Shown here: positions 1 through 7,383 of the stretch, piece by piece
Numbering within the stretch: the first letter of the stretch is position 1
Layout of the letters: each line of letters begins with the position of its first letter
Assembly: GCA_903949225.1 (NCBI GenBank)
Contig: CAJAYZ010000005.1
Coordinates: 1-10,487 of the forward strand
Direction of reading: 5' to 3'
Source of the DNA: an uncultured Planctomycetaceae bacterium
GTDB lineage: Bacteria > Planctomycetota > Planctomycetia > Pirellulales > UBA1268
DNA length: 10,487 nucleotides
Notes under the pieces: model-generated
What the model was told of the DNA's origin: nothing
Databases searched by the model: none
The model's input: the letters and a program-made list of their open reading frames with translations, nothing else
Position numbers and translations under genes: made by a program

Positions 1-1
1 C

Positions 2-2227
2 CCGCTGCCGGCCGCGACGAAGGAGGCGCTCCAAGCGGCAGGGAAGGGGGGCGACGCTCGGCACGCGACTGACGCGATCCAGTGTCTTCAGGAGATCCTC
101 GATCCGCTCTGCGTGGCGGGGGTGACGATCAACGCCGAGAGCCGCGTGTCGGTGGTCGAGGGACCGGCCGCGAAGGAACTCGTCGAACAGGGCTGGCGGA
201 CGTTCCTCGTCAAGGTTCACAACCTCGCCGGAATCACGGCGCCGGTGCGCGTCGAGGGGCCGCAGCTGAAGCCGATGGTGAAGCGGAGCAGCGGCAGCCC
301 CGATCCGCGGATCGAAGTCTCCCCCGAGGAATCGGCGGACCGCTGGCTCGATGCCACGTTCTTCACGTCACAGCCTCTGAAAGACGAGCTGTCAGGGCTC
401 GCCCTCGAATACCGGATCCTTCAGCTCCACGCCCGCGACGCCGGAAAGCGCGAGGCGACGCTCGGGTTCAACGTTGGCCAGGGGACGCAGGATCTCGGCT
501 TCCGGGCCACCGTCCCGATCCTCTTTGAATGTCTTCCTGCGGTGGCGGTGACCCTCGGCGTCCGCGACCACGACGGCAGCCCGACGACGGCGTCGTTCGT
601 GTTCCGCGACCGGCTCGGCCGCGTCCATCCCAATCCCGCCCGTCGTCTCGCCCCCGACTTCTTCTTCCACGATCAGGTCTACCGGGCCGACGGCGAGACG
701 ATCTCTCTTCCCCCCGGCGAGTATTCCGTCGAGCTCTCCCGCGGCCCCGAATACCGGGTGAAGCGGGCGACCGTCAAGATCCCTGCCGGCGTGGCGACTC
801 ACCGCGAGGACTTCCGGCTCGAGCGCTGGATCCAGCCGTCGCAGCGCCGCTGGTTCTCCGGCGACCATCACGTCCATGCCGCCGGGTGCGCTCACTATGA
901 AAATCCCACCGCCGGCGTCGGCCCGGCCGACATGATGCGGCACATCGTCGGCGAGAATCTCGACGTCGGCTGCGTTCTCTCCTGGGGCCCGTGCTGGTAT
1001 GTCCAAAAGCAGCACTTCGAAGGGAAGCCATCGGCCCTCTCGACGCCGGAGTCGCTGATGCGCTACGACGTCGAGGTGAGCGGCTTCCCGTCATCGCATG
1101 CTGGGCACCTCTGCCTCCTCCGCCTCACCGAGGACGACTACCCCGGCACGACGCTCATCGAGGAATGGCCGAGTTGGACGCAGCCGGTGCTCGCCTGGGG
1201 GCGGGAGCAGGGGGGCGTCGTGGGCTATAGCCATTCTGGCTGGGGGCTCGAACTCCCCGACGTGCTGCCGGGGGGAGGCCGCGAGTTTCGCGGCCAGCGG
1301 CCGGCAAGCGACTGGCCGGGAAAGGCGGCAGCGAAGCTCCCCGACTACGCCATGCCCCGCTTCGACGGGATCGGCGCCAATGAATATGTCGTCACGGCGG
1401 CGACCGGCGTGTGCGATTTCCTCTCGGCTGTCGACACGCCGGCGGTGTGGGAGCTCAACGTCTGGTACCACACTCTCAACTGCGGACTCACGCCGAGGAT
1501 CAGCGGCGAGACCGACTTCCCCTGCATCTACGGCGATCGGGTGGGGCTGGGCCGGATCTACGTCAAGCTCGACGAGGGGCAACCGCTCGATTTCGATGCC
1601 TGGGTGAAGGGGGTCAAGGATGGCCGCAGCTACTGTGGCGACGGCCTCTCGCACGTCCTCGAGTTCGCCGTCGATCACGTGGCGGTGGGTGAGCCGGGGG
1701 ATGGCGGCAAGCTGAGCACGCGCGTCCTCGACAAGCCCGGCACGGTGACGGTGGCCTGCGACGTCGCGGCCCTCCTGGCCGACGCGGAACCGACGCCGGC
1801 GACGGAGGCGATCCGCGCCCGGCGCCTCGACGACAAGCCCTACTGGCATCTCGAGCGCGCCCGGGTCGGCGCGTCGCGGCAGGTGCCGGTGGAGGTGATC
1901 GTCAACGGCGAGCCGGTGCTGACGCAGATGATCGAAGCCGACGGGCATGTCGAGGAGCTCGGCTTCCGCGTCGCGATCGAGCGGTCGAGTTGGGTGGCGA
2001 TCCGGATCTTCCCGAGCGTTCACACAAACCCTGTCTGGGTGGAGGTGGCTGACAAGCCGGTCCGCGCCAGCCGCAGAAGCGCGCGGTGGTGCCGGGAGGC
2101 GGTCGATATCTGCTGGAAGGCAAAAGTGGGGCAGATCCGCGAGGCGGAACGTGAGGCAGCCGCGGCCGCTTACGACGAGGCCCGGGCCTTTTATGATGCG
2201 GCGATCGCCGCGGCGGAAGCGGAATGA
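2..2227 (+). CDS. CehA/McbA-like (PHP-type) metallohydrolase, 5' end missing
   Basis: The reading frame is open from the left edge, and 37 codons before the first possible start (GTG at 113) read as ordinary protein, so the gene begins upstream and 741 residues are visible. The N-terminal half looks like beta-rich accessory domains (a WRTFLVKVHN segment, and a carboxypeptidase-regulatory-like stretch near 680-800). The metal-binding core starts with DHHVH (HxH at 866-877), followed by GCAHYENPT, an SHSGWG motif (His at 1232) and GETDFP (Asp at 1514). This order matches the CehA/McbA branch of PHP-like metallohydrolases, named after carbaryl hydrolases; planctomycete members have no known substrate that I can name. 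The C terminus (about 2120-2224) is an Ala/Glu-rich helix. The next gene follows after 32 bases and also has a PHP domain, so the two probably work together. Family call is fairly firm; substrate unknown. Export cannot be judged because the N terminus is missing. Confidence 0.85.
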   Translation, partial: PLPAATKEALQAAGKGGDARHATDAIQCLQEILDPLCVAGVTINAESRVSVVEGPAAKELVEQGWRTFLVKVHNLAGITAPVRVEGPQLKPMVKRSSGSPDPRIEVSPEESADRWLDATFFTSQPLKDELSGLALEYRILQLHARDAGKREATLGFNVGQGTQDLGFRATVPILFECLPAVAVTLGVRDHDGSPTTASFVFRDRLGRVHPNPARRLAPDFFFHDQVYRADGETISLPPGEYSVELSRGPEYRVKRATVKIPAGVATHREDFRLERWIQPSQRRWFSGDHHVHAAGCAHYENPTAGVGPADMMRHIVGENLDVGCVLSWGPCWYVQKQHFEGKPSALSTPESLMRYDVEVSGFPSSHAGHLCLLRLTEDDYPGTTLIEEWPSWTQPVLAWGREQGGVVGYSHSGWGLELPDVLPGGGREFRGQRPASDWPGKAAAKLPDYAMPRFDGIGANEYVVTAATGVCDFLSAVDTPAVWELNVWYHTLNCGLTPRISGETDFPCIYGDRVGLGRIYVKLDEGQPLDFDAWVKGVKDGRSYCGDGLSHVLEFAVDHVAVGEPGDGGKLSTRVLDKPGTVTVACDVAALLADAEPTPATEAIRARRLDDKPYWHLERARVGASRQVPVEVIVNGEPVLTQMIEADGHVEELGFRVAIERSSWVAIRIFPSVHTNPVWVEVADKPVRASRRSARWCREAVDICWKAKVGQIREAEREAAAAAYDEARAFYDAAIAAAEAE

Positions 2228-2245
2228 GGATGATCCGGGACAGCC

Positions 2246-2251
2246 AAGGAG
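2246..2251 (+). promoter_or_regulatory. Shine-Dalgarno site deciding the PHP gene start
   Basis: AAGGAG lies 8 bases before the ATG at 2260. It is the best ribosome-binding site in the window. It favours ATG 2260 over the in-frame ATGs at 2224 and 2230, which lie before it and would place extra charged residues ahead of the signal peptide. Confidence 0.75.
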
Positions 2252-2259
2252 TCGCTTCA

Positions 2260-3576
2260 ATGGCAGGCAGTCGAATCGGCTGGGGAGCAATCGTGGCGGT
2301 TGTTGGAGCGATCGTGGCGGGCTCGCTCGGAGCCGAGGATGCGATCGACCGGCTGACGCTGGGGAAGGTCGCGGCCGTTCATGAGGCCGTGGAGGCGTTT
2401 GCCGCCGCGCGGATGCCGTTGGAGCGGGGCGGCGATCTCCACGAATACCGCTGCAATCTCCACGTCCATTCGGCCTTCTCCCACGACAGCCGGGGGAAGA
2501 TCGAGAGCATCGTGGCGGCCGCCAAGCGGGCTGGCACCGACGCGCTGCTCTTCACCGAGCATCCGGCGGCTCACTACGACTTCGTCACCGACGGCCACAC
2601 CGGGCTCGTCGATGGCGTGCTCCTCGTGCCGGGAGCGGAGACAAAGGGGATGCTCGTCTACCCCCGGCGAACGGTGCCCGAGCACGATGCGCTCGACCCG
2701 CAGGATCTCGTCCGGCGCGTGCGGGCGGGTGACGGGATGACGTTTCTTTGCCACCTCGAGGAACGGATGGACTGGAACCTCGACAGCCTCACCGGCTCCG
2801 AGATCTACAACACCCATGCCGACGCCAAGGAGGAGGCTCGCCTCTACGCGATGATGAAAAATCCGCTCTGGCTCGTGCAAGTGAAAAAGGTTCTTGACGC
2901 TTATCCACAAGAGTCGCTTGCCGCGATCTTCGATCCGCCAAGCGATTACCTGAAGCGCTTCGACGAACTCTGCGCCGTCTATCCCCACACCGGCGTTTCG
3001 GGCAACGACGCCCACGAGAACGTCGGCCTGCGGATCACGCTCCTGGAGGGAGACAAGGTGCGGATTGCCGACGCCCTCGACGAGGAGCTGACGGTGCTCG
3101 ATCGAGCCGTCGTGGCGGCGTTCACGCCGATTCCCGCCGACGCGAAGCCTGGCGATCTCGTCTTCAAGCTCCAGCTCGATCCCTACGAGCAAAGCCTCCG
3201 GCATGTCGGCACGCACGTTTTGGCCACGGAGCTGTCGCGCGACGCCATCCAGGAGGGCCTCGTGAAGGGGCGGGCGTTTGTCGCCTTTGACTGGATCGCC
3301 GACGCCCGCGGCTTCGACTTCCAGGCCGAGGACGGTAACGGCCGTCACGAAATGGGGAGCCATGTGGCGCTTTCAGGCTCGCCGGTCCTCCGTGGCCGGG
3401 CGCCGCTGCCCGGGCATTGGAAAGTTTTCAACCGGGGCGAGATGGTCTACGAAGCCGACGGCACGACCCTCGAATATGTGCCCACCGCCCCGGGCAATCA
3501 CCGCGTCGAGCTGTGGCTCGACGTCGCCGACCGGCCGCTCCCCTGGGTGCTCGCCAATCCGATCTACGTCGAGTGA
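2260..3576 (+). CDS. Exported PHP-domain metallohydrolase
   Basis: A 438-residue protein predicted to hydrolyse a phosphoester or related bond with a metal cluster; substrate unknown. Residues 1-25 form a signal peptide (two early basic residues, a hydrophobic run at about 8-23, likely cleavage after SLGA), so it acts outside the cytoplasm. The PHP core is clear: NLHVHS (H68, H70), SHD (H75, D76), FTEH (E100, H101), PGAE (E127), CHLEE (H165), NTHAD (H186) and GNDAH (D250, H252), which are the ordered metal ligands of PHP proteins. The part after about residue 285 is beta-rich and ends in NPIYVE, typical of a C-terminal accessory domain in secreted members. ATG 2260 is chosen because AAGGAG precedes it and the signal peptide starts there; an ATG at 2224 would overlap the upstream stop codon. 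It probably shares a transcript with the upstream metallohydrolase. Confidence 0.87.
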   Translation: MAGSRIGWGAIVAVVGAIVAGSLGAEDAIDRLTLGKVAAVHEAVEAFAAARMPLERGGDLHEYRCNLHVHSAFSHDSRGKIESIVAAAKRAGTDALLFTEHPAAHYDFVTDGHTGLVDGVLLVPGAETKGMLVYPRRTVPEHDALDPQDLVRRVRAGDGMTFLCHLEERMDWNLDSLTGSEIYNTHADAKEEARLYAMMKNPLWLVQVKKVLDAYPQESLAAIFDPPSDYLKRFDELCAVYPHTGVSGNDAHENVGLRITLLEGDKVRIADALDEELTVLDRAVVAAFTPIPADAKPGDLVFKLQLDPYEQSLRHVGTHVLATELSRDAIQEGLVKGRAFVAFDWIADARGFDFQAEDGNGRHEMGSHVALSGSPVLRGRAPLPGHWKVFNRGEMVYEADGTTLEYVPTAPGNHRVELWLDVADRPLPWVLANPIYVE

Positions 3577-3653
3577 GACGAGGCGATCAATCGGTTCCCG
3601 GTGGTCCGGCACGTAGCCCTTCCCCTCCGCCCTTTTTTCCCTGGATTCACTTC

Positions 3654-5573
3654 ATGTCCTCTCGCTCCGCAGCCACGTCGGCCGCCCAGCCCGCCGCTCC
3701 GGGAGTCCTCGTGATCCTTGGTGCCTCCGGCGATCTCACGAAACGCTTGCTCATGCCGGCGCTTTTGAACCTCGCCTGCGACGGTCTTCTTCCCGAGGGT
3801 TTTGCCGTCGTCGGCATGGGGCGCGACGAGCTGTCGACGGAGGACTTCCGCGCGCGGTTGCGCACTGACATCGCGAAGTTCTGCACCCGTCCGAACCTCG
3901 ACCAAGAGCGGTGGAGCTGGCTCGAATCGCGGATTCACTATCTGGCCGGCGACTTCGACGACGCCGGGGCCTTCACCAGGCTGCGGACGCTGGTCGATGT
4001 GGTCGGCGCGGAGGTCGGTGCCGGCGGCAACACGCTTCTCTACCTGGCGATCTCCCCCGACTTCTTTGCGCTCGTCAACCGGCAGCTCGATGCCGCCGGC
4101 TTCACGCGGCTGCCGGGGACGAAGCGGATCATCGTCGAGAAGCCGTTCGGCCGCGATCTCGACAGCGCCCGGGCCCTCAATCAGTCGCTGCTGGCGCACT
4201 GGCCGGAGGAGGAGATCTACCGCATCGACCACTACCTCGGAAAGGAGACGGTGCAGAACCTCCTCGCCTTTCGGCTGGCCAACGGCATGTTCGCGCCGCT
4301 GTGGAACGGCCGGCACATCGACCACATTCAGATTTCCGCGACGGAGACCGTTGGCGTGGAGACCCGCGGCGGCTACTACGACCGCACCGGCGTCGTCCGC
4401 GACATGATTCAAAACCATCTCCTGCAGATGATGGCGTATGTCTGCATGGAGCCGCCGGCATCGCTCCATCCAGCGGCCGTCCGCGATGCGAAGTCGGAGC
4501 TGCTTGCGAGCGTGCGGCAGTTGAAGGAGGGCGACGTCGCCGACGCGTGTGTCCGCGGGCAGTACGGCGCGGGAAAGAAGGCCGATGGCTCCGCGGCGGT
4601 CGCCTATCGTGCTGAGCCCGCCGTCGATCCGCAGTCGAACACCGAGACGTTCGCAGCCATCCGACTCCATGTCGACAACGAGCGCTTTCAGGGGATGCCG
4701 GTCTATCTGCGGTCGGGGAAGTCGCTCTGGAAGCGGGGCACGGAGATCGTCGTCCAGTTTCGTCCCGACACGGCGGCCACCGCCGGAGTCGATCCGGCCG
4801 GCGGGGCGGCCGAGGGGAATCTCCTCGTCTTCCACATCCAGCCTTTTCAGGGCGTGGAGATCCGCATGCAGGCGAAGCGGCCGGGGCCGTTGTTCACCCT
4901 TCAGCGGGCGGGGATGCGATTCGATTATGCCGATGCCTTCGATGCCGCCCGTGGCACCGGCTACGAGGTGCTCCTTTACAGTGCTTTGAACGGTGATCCG
5001 ACGCTCTTTTCGCGGACCGATTTCGTCGAGACTGCCTGGGAGATCGTCCAGCCGGTGCTCGATGCCTGGGCCGCGACACCGGCGGACGACTATCCCAACT
5101 ATGTCGCCGGCACCTGGGGCCCGCGGGCCGCCAGCGACCTCCTCGCCCGCGACGGCCGTCACTGGCATGAGATCCTCAATCGTGACGTGCTCGCGCGGAC
5201 GGCCTTCTTCGCGGAGGCACCGGCGCTCGTCCTCAATAATCTCCTTCCAGCATTCCGGCCTTTGGCGGCCGAGGCCGGTGAAAGCATCGTCGCTGCGGGG
5301 GCGCACGACGACGAGATGTATTTCGTCTGTCGCGGCGAGCTCGAGGCGATCGGCGGGGATGGATCGAGGCTCGGCGTGCTCCGCGAAGGGGAGTTTTTCG
5401 GGGAGATGGCGGTGCTCTTCGATCAGCCCCGCGCGGCGACGGTGCGGGCCATCACGCCCTGCGATCTCCTCGTCCTCGATGGCGATGAGTTTCGCCGGAT
5501 CGTCAACGACTTCCCAGCCGTGGCGTCGGAGTTCCGCCGGATCGCCGAGGGGCGGCGCGGCGGGGAGGGCTGA
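3654..5573 (+). CDS. zwf: Glucose-6-phosphate dehydrogenase with C-terminal cyclic-nucleotide-binding domain
   Basis: Oxidises glucose 6-phosphate to 6-phosphogluconolactone with NAD(P)+, the entry step of the oxidative pentose phosphate pathway; cytoplasmic. Residues about 15-505 are a full-length enzyme: nucleotide-binding GASGDLTKR (23-31), EKPFGRDL (162-169), substrate-binding RIDHYLGKE (190-198, H193), catalytic His in RDMIQNH (H255), YLRSGK (351-356) and the terminal GTWGP. The family is usually about 490-510 residues; this protein has 639. The extra part, about 512-625, is a cNMP-binding domain with AGESIVAAG, MYFVCRGELE and the cassette FGEMAVLFDQPRAATVRA (G583, E584, R593). Frame and composition are continuous, so it is a real fusion and not a sequencing join. 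ATG 3654 is chosen because it starts 16 residues before the first beta strand; no Shine-Dalgarno site is visible and the leader is pyrimidine-rich. No other pentose phosphate gene is in the window. Confidence 0.95.
   Translation: MSSRSAATSAAQPAAPGVLVILGASGDLTKRLLMPALLNLACDGLLPEGFAVVGMGRDELSTEDFRARLRTDIAKFCTRPNLDQERWSWLESRIHYLAGDFDDAGAFTRLRTLVDVVGAEVGAGGNTLLYLAISPDFFALVNRQLDAAGFTRLPGTKRIIVEKPFGRDLDSARALNQSLLAHWPEEEIYRIDHYLGKETVQNLLAFRLANGMFAPLWNGRHIDHIQISATETVGVETRGGYYDRTGVVRDMIQNHLLQMMAYVCMEPPASLHPAAVRDAKSELLASVRQLKEGDVADACVRGQYGAGKKADGSAAVAYRAEPAVDPQSNTETFAAIRLHVDNERFQGMPVYLRSGKSLWKRGTEIVVQFRPDTAATAGVDPAGGAAEGNLLVFHIQPFQGVEIRMQAKRPGPLFTLQRAGMRFDYADAFDAARGTGYEVLLYSALNGDPTLFSRTDFVETAWEIVQPVLDAWAATPADDYPNYVAGTWGPRAASDLLARDGRHWHEILNRDVLARTAFFAEAPALVLNNLLPAFRPLAAEAGESIVAAGAHDDEMYFVCRGELEAIGGDGSRLGVLREGEFFGEMAVLFDQPRAATVRAITPCDLLVLDGDEFRRIVNDFPAVASEFRRIAEGRRGGEG
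5187..5528 (+). other. cNMP-binding domain coding segment of the zwf fusion
   Basis: This segment encodes residues about 512-625. Glu584 and Arg593 are nine residues apart within an F-G-E-x-A ... P-R-A-A-T-V cassette; in known cyclic-nucleotide-binding domains these residues hold the ribose 2'-OH and the cyclic phosphate. The residue after the Arg is Ala (A594), as in cAMP-binding PKA regulatory subunits; cGMP-selective sites often have Thr there. cAMP as ligand is therefore inference. No helix-turn-helix follows: the protein ends about 14 residues after the domain, so this is not a Crp/Fnr regulator. Confidence 0.85.
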
Positions 5574-5582
5574 CCGGCGCGG

Positions 5583-7022
5583 TCACCTCGCGGCTGCGGC
5601 CGGCTCTGGTGCCGCCGGCTTCGGCGGCCGACGGCGCACGGGGAGGAGATCCTCCCGAACGATCAGCTCGTTGGGGCCCGTGGCGCGTTTGCGAAGCGTG
5701 AAGCCGTCGTAGAGGGCGCCGATGGCCGTCCGGGATTCGAAGTGGAGCTCATTGCCCTCGATCTCGATGATTTGGAACAGCTGCGTGTCTTCACCTAGGC
5801 GTTCCATGAGGGGTTGGCTGTCGCTCAGGTCGTACTGCTTCGGCCCGCTGACGCTCACGACGTACACCGTCCCGCTTGTCGGATCGACCCGATTGACGCC
5901 GGTGGGGGCGTTTTCAATCGTGGCTGGAGGGTCTCCTGGCGGCACGAGCCCGGTGCGGCCGTAGACATGATCGTGGCCCTGGAGCACGAGGTCGACGCCA
6001 TGCCGGTCGAAGACCGGCTTCCAGGCGGCGCGAAGGACGGCGTTGTCCCGGTTCTTGGCCGCCGAAAAAATCGGATGGTGGAAGCTGCAGACGACCCAGC
6101 GGCGCCGATCGCGCGCGAGCAGCTCGTCGAGCCAGGCTGCCTGTTCGGCGGGCTTTTCGTTGCTGTTGAGGGCCACGATCCGGGTGTCGCCCCAGACGAG
6201 CGAAAAGCAGGTTTCCTCGAGTCCCGCCGGGCCGTTTTCGGGGAGCTTGAACTGGTGTCGCCAGTGTTGCGAAAGCTGGCTGATCGCCGCGTCACCTTCG
6301 CCGATCTTCACATACTCATGGTTGCCGGGGATCGGCAGGGAGGGGATCTGGGCGTGGAGGAACGATCCGGCCCGGAACCATTCCCCCCATTGGGCGTCGT
6401 CTTCGCCGCGGTTGATGAGGTCGCCGGAGTGGATCATGAGTTGGGCCCGGGGGGCGTGGCGGCCGGCCTCGCGGACGACCCGCGACCACATCGAGAGGAT
6501 GTCGTTTTGGGCATCGCCGAAGTGGACGAACTGGAAGCGGGCCGGCTCCGCGGAGGCCGTTTCGAATTGCAGCCACTCGCTCCAGTTGGCTCCGTCGCCG
6601 ACCCGGTAGGCGTAGCGGGTGCCGGGCTCGAGATCGGCAAACTCGACCGCATGGCAGATGGATGGCCCCAGATCGGTCGGATGGGCCTCGGCGCGGGCGG
6701 GGATCGTCACGGCTTTCAAGCGCAACTCCGGCCCGTGTGTGGCGGCGGCGATCTGGGCGAAGCCGAGCGGGGCATCGGTGCTCGTCCGCCAGGCCACGGC
6801 CATGCCATGGGCCGGATCGGCAGTGGGGGAGAGGATGATCCGATCGGGGAGCCGTGAGGGCCTGTGGGCCTCGGCCGGCGCGACCGCGAGTGGAGGCGCG
6901 TGAGGATGGTCGTCGTGGGCGCGGAGAGGAGGCCCTGGCGAGGTGACGGCGAGCGTCAAGCCGAGGGCGATCAGAACGATGGCCCTCGGGACCGGCTGGC
7001 CGGGGAAAAGCGATGGACGCAT
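5583..7022 (-). CDS. Exported purple-acid-phosphatase-like metallophosphoesterase
   Basis: A 479-residue dinuclear-metal phosphoesterase; substrate unknown. Residues 1-35 are a signal peptide with a hydrophobic stretch at 13-27. About 57-157 is a fibronectin-III-like domain of the purple acid phosphatase N-terminal type (AVAWRTS, LEPGTRYAYRVGDG). The calcineurin-like core carries all five metal motifs: FGDAQ (D170), GDLIN (D201), GNHE (N234, H235), FHHP (H315, H316) and GHDHVYGRT (H350, H352). The Tyr of the purple acid phosphatase GDxxY motif is Asn204, so the coloured Fe(III)-tyrosinate centre is not expected. The tail, from about 462, is Pro/Ala/Arg-rich and probably disordered. ATG at 7022 is chosen because it begins the signal peptide; longer upstream reading gives low-complexity Arg/Pro/Ser sequence. 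No Shine-Dalgarno site is seen. It converges on zwf, 9 bases apart, and diverges from the transglutaminase-TPR gene. Confidence 0.9.
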   Translation of the reverse strand: MRPSLFPGQPVPRAIVLIALGLTLAVTSPGPPLRAHDDHPHAPPLAVAPAEAHRPSRLPDRIILSPTADPAHGMAVAWRTSTDAPLGFAQIAAATHGPELRLKAVTIPARAEAHPTDLGPSICHAVEFADLEPGTRYAYRVGDGANWSEWLQFETASAEPARFQFVHFGDAQNDILSMWSRVVREAGRHAPRAQLMIHSGDLINRGEDDAQWGEWFRAGSFLHAQIPSLPIPGNHEYVKIGEGDAAISQLSQHWRHQFKLPENGPAGLEETCFSLVWGDTRIVALNSNEKPAEQAAWLDELLARDRRRWVVCSFHHPIFSAAKNRDNAVLRAAWKPVFDRHGVDLVLQGHDHVYGRTGLVPPGDPPATIENAPTGVNRVDPTSGTVYVVSVSGPKQYDLSDSQPLMERLGEDTQLFQIIEIEGNELHFESRTAIGALYDGFTLRKRATGPNELIVREDLLPVRRRPPKPAAPEPAAAAR

Positions 7023-7383
7023 AGTGGGAGGAAGGGGCTTTGGAGCATGAGCAAGCCGTGTGAGCCACAAGGCACCAGAATACTCGGGCGGAGACCGGGA
7101 CGGCGCCGACAAAGTTCTCGGAGCAGGCGGCCGGCGCGGCGCTCGAAGACTGGTCGATGCTGCGCTGACCGGTCGCTTGCCCCCCCGGATGAAGCTGGCC
7201 TCGTGCAAGGAGCGAGGTTGATCGCGGACGTCTTGCGTTGCGCGGCCGGACGGTCGACAACATCGCCATTCCGGAGGCATGATTTCAGCCAACGCGTTTG
7301 CTTGTCCGTTGCTCCGCGGGCTATCGTGGATTGATTCCCGGGCTCGCTGGCAGGACGGGTGGGATCGATCAGGGAATAAGACG
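7023..7383. other. Divergent intergenic region, probable promoters for both flanking genes
   Basis: 361 bases between the start codons of two divergently oriented genes. Both promoters should lie here, but I can identify neither with confidence. TTGCTT (7298-7303) and TATCGT (7322-7327), 18 bases apart, are a weak -35/-10 candidate for the rightward gene. A GGAGG at 7273-7277 sits only one base before an ATG at 7279, too close to serve it. Both strands are open for some distance, but the translations are low-complexity Arg/Ser/Pro sequence, so I call no gene. No clear operator repeat was seen. Confidence 0.5.

Noticed and set aside
1091..3363. Two - strand open reading frames (1091-2290 and 2257-3363) opposite the PHP-type genes
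   Set aside because: Both are antisense to motif-bearing genes and have low-complexity, motif-free translations.
3417..3653. A 79-codon N-terminal extension of zwf from ATG 3417
   Set aside because: It overlaps the end of the PHP gene in another frame, and its Arg/Pro-rich sequence has no counterpart in the dehydrogenase family.
3564..5306. A 580-codon open reading frame on the - strand opposite zwf
   Set aside because: It is antisense to a clearly recognised enzyme. Its translation is Arg/Gly/Val-rich without known motifs, as expected from the third-position G/C bias of the sense gene.
5814..6857. A 347-codon + strand open reading frame opposite the phosphoesterase
   Set aside because: The - strand gene has all five metal motifs and a signal peptide; the + strand frame has no recognisable feature.
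7273..7281. GGAGG followed by ATG 7279 as start of the transglutaminase-TPR gene
   Set aside because: Only one base separates GGAGG from the ATG. The 35 added residues would bury the signal sequence, so ATG 7384 is preferred.
7023..7292. A 90-codon N-terminal extension of the phosphoesterase
   Set aside because: The extension is Arg/Ser/Pro-rich and precedes a clean signal peptide at ATG 7022.
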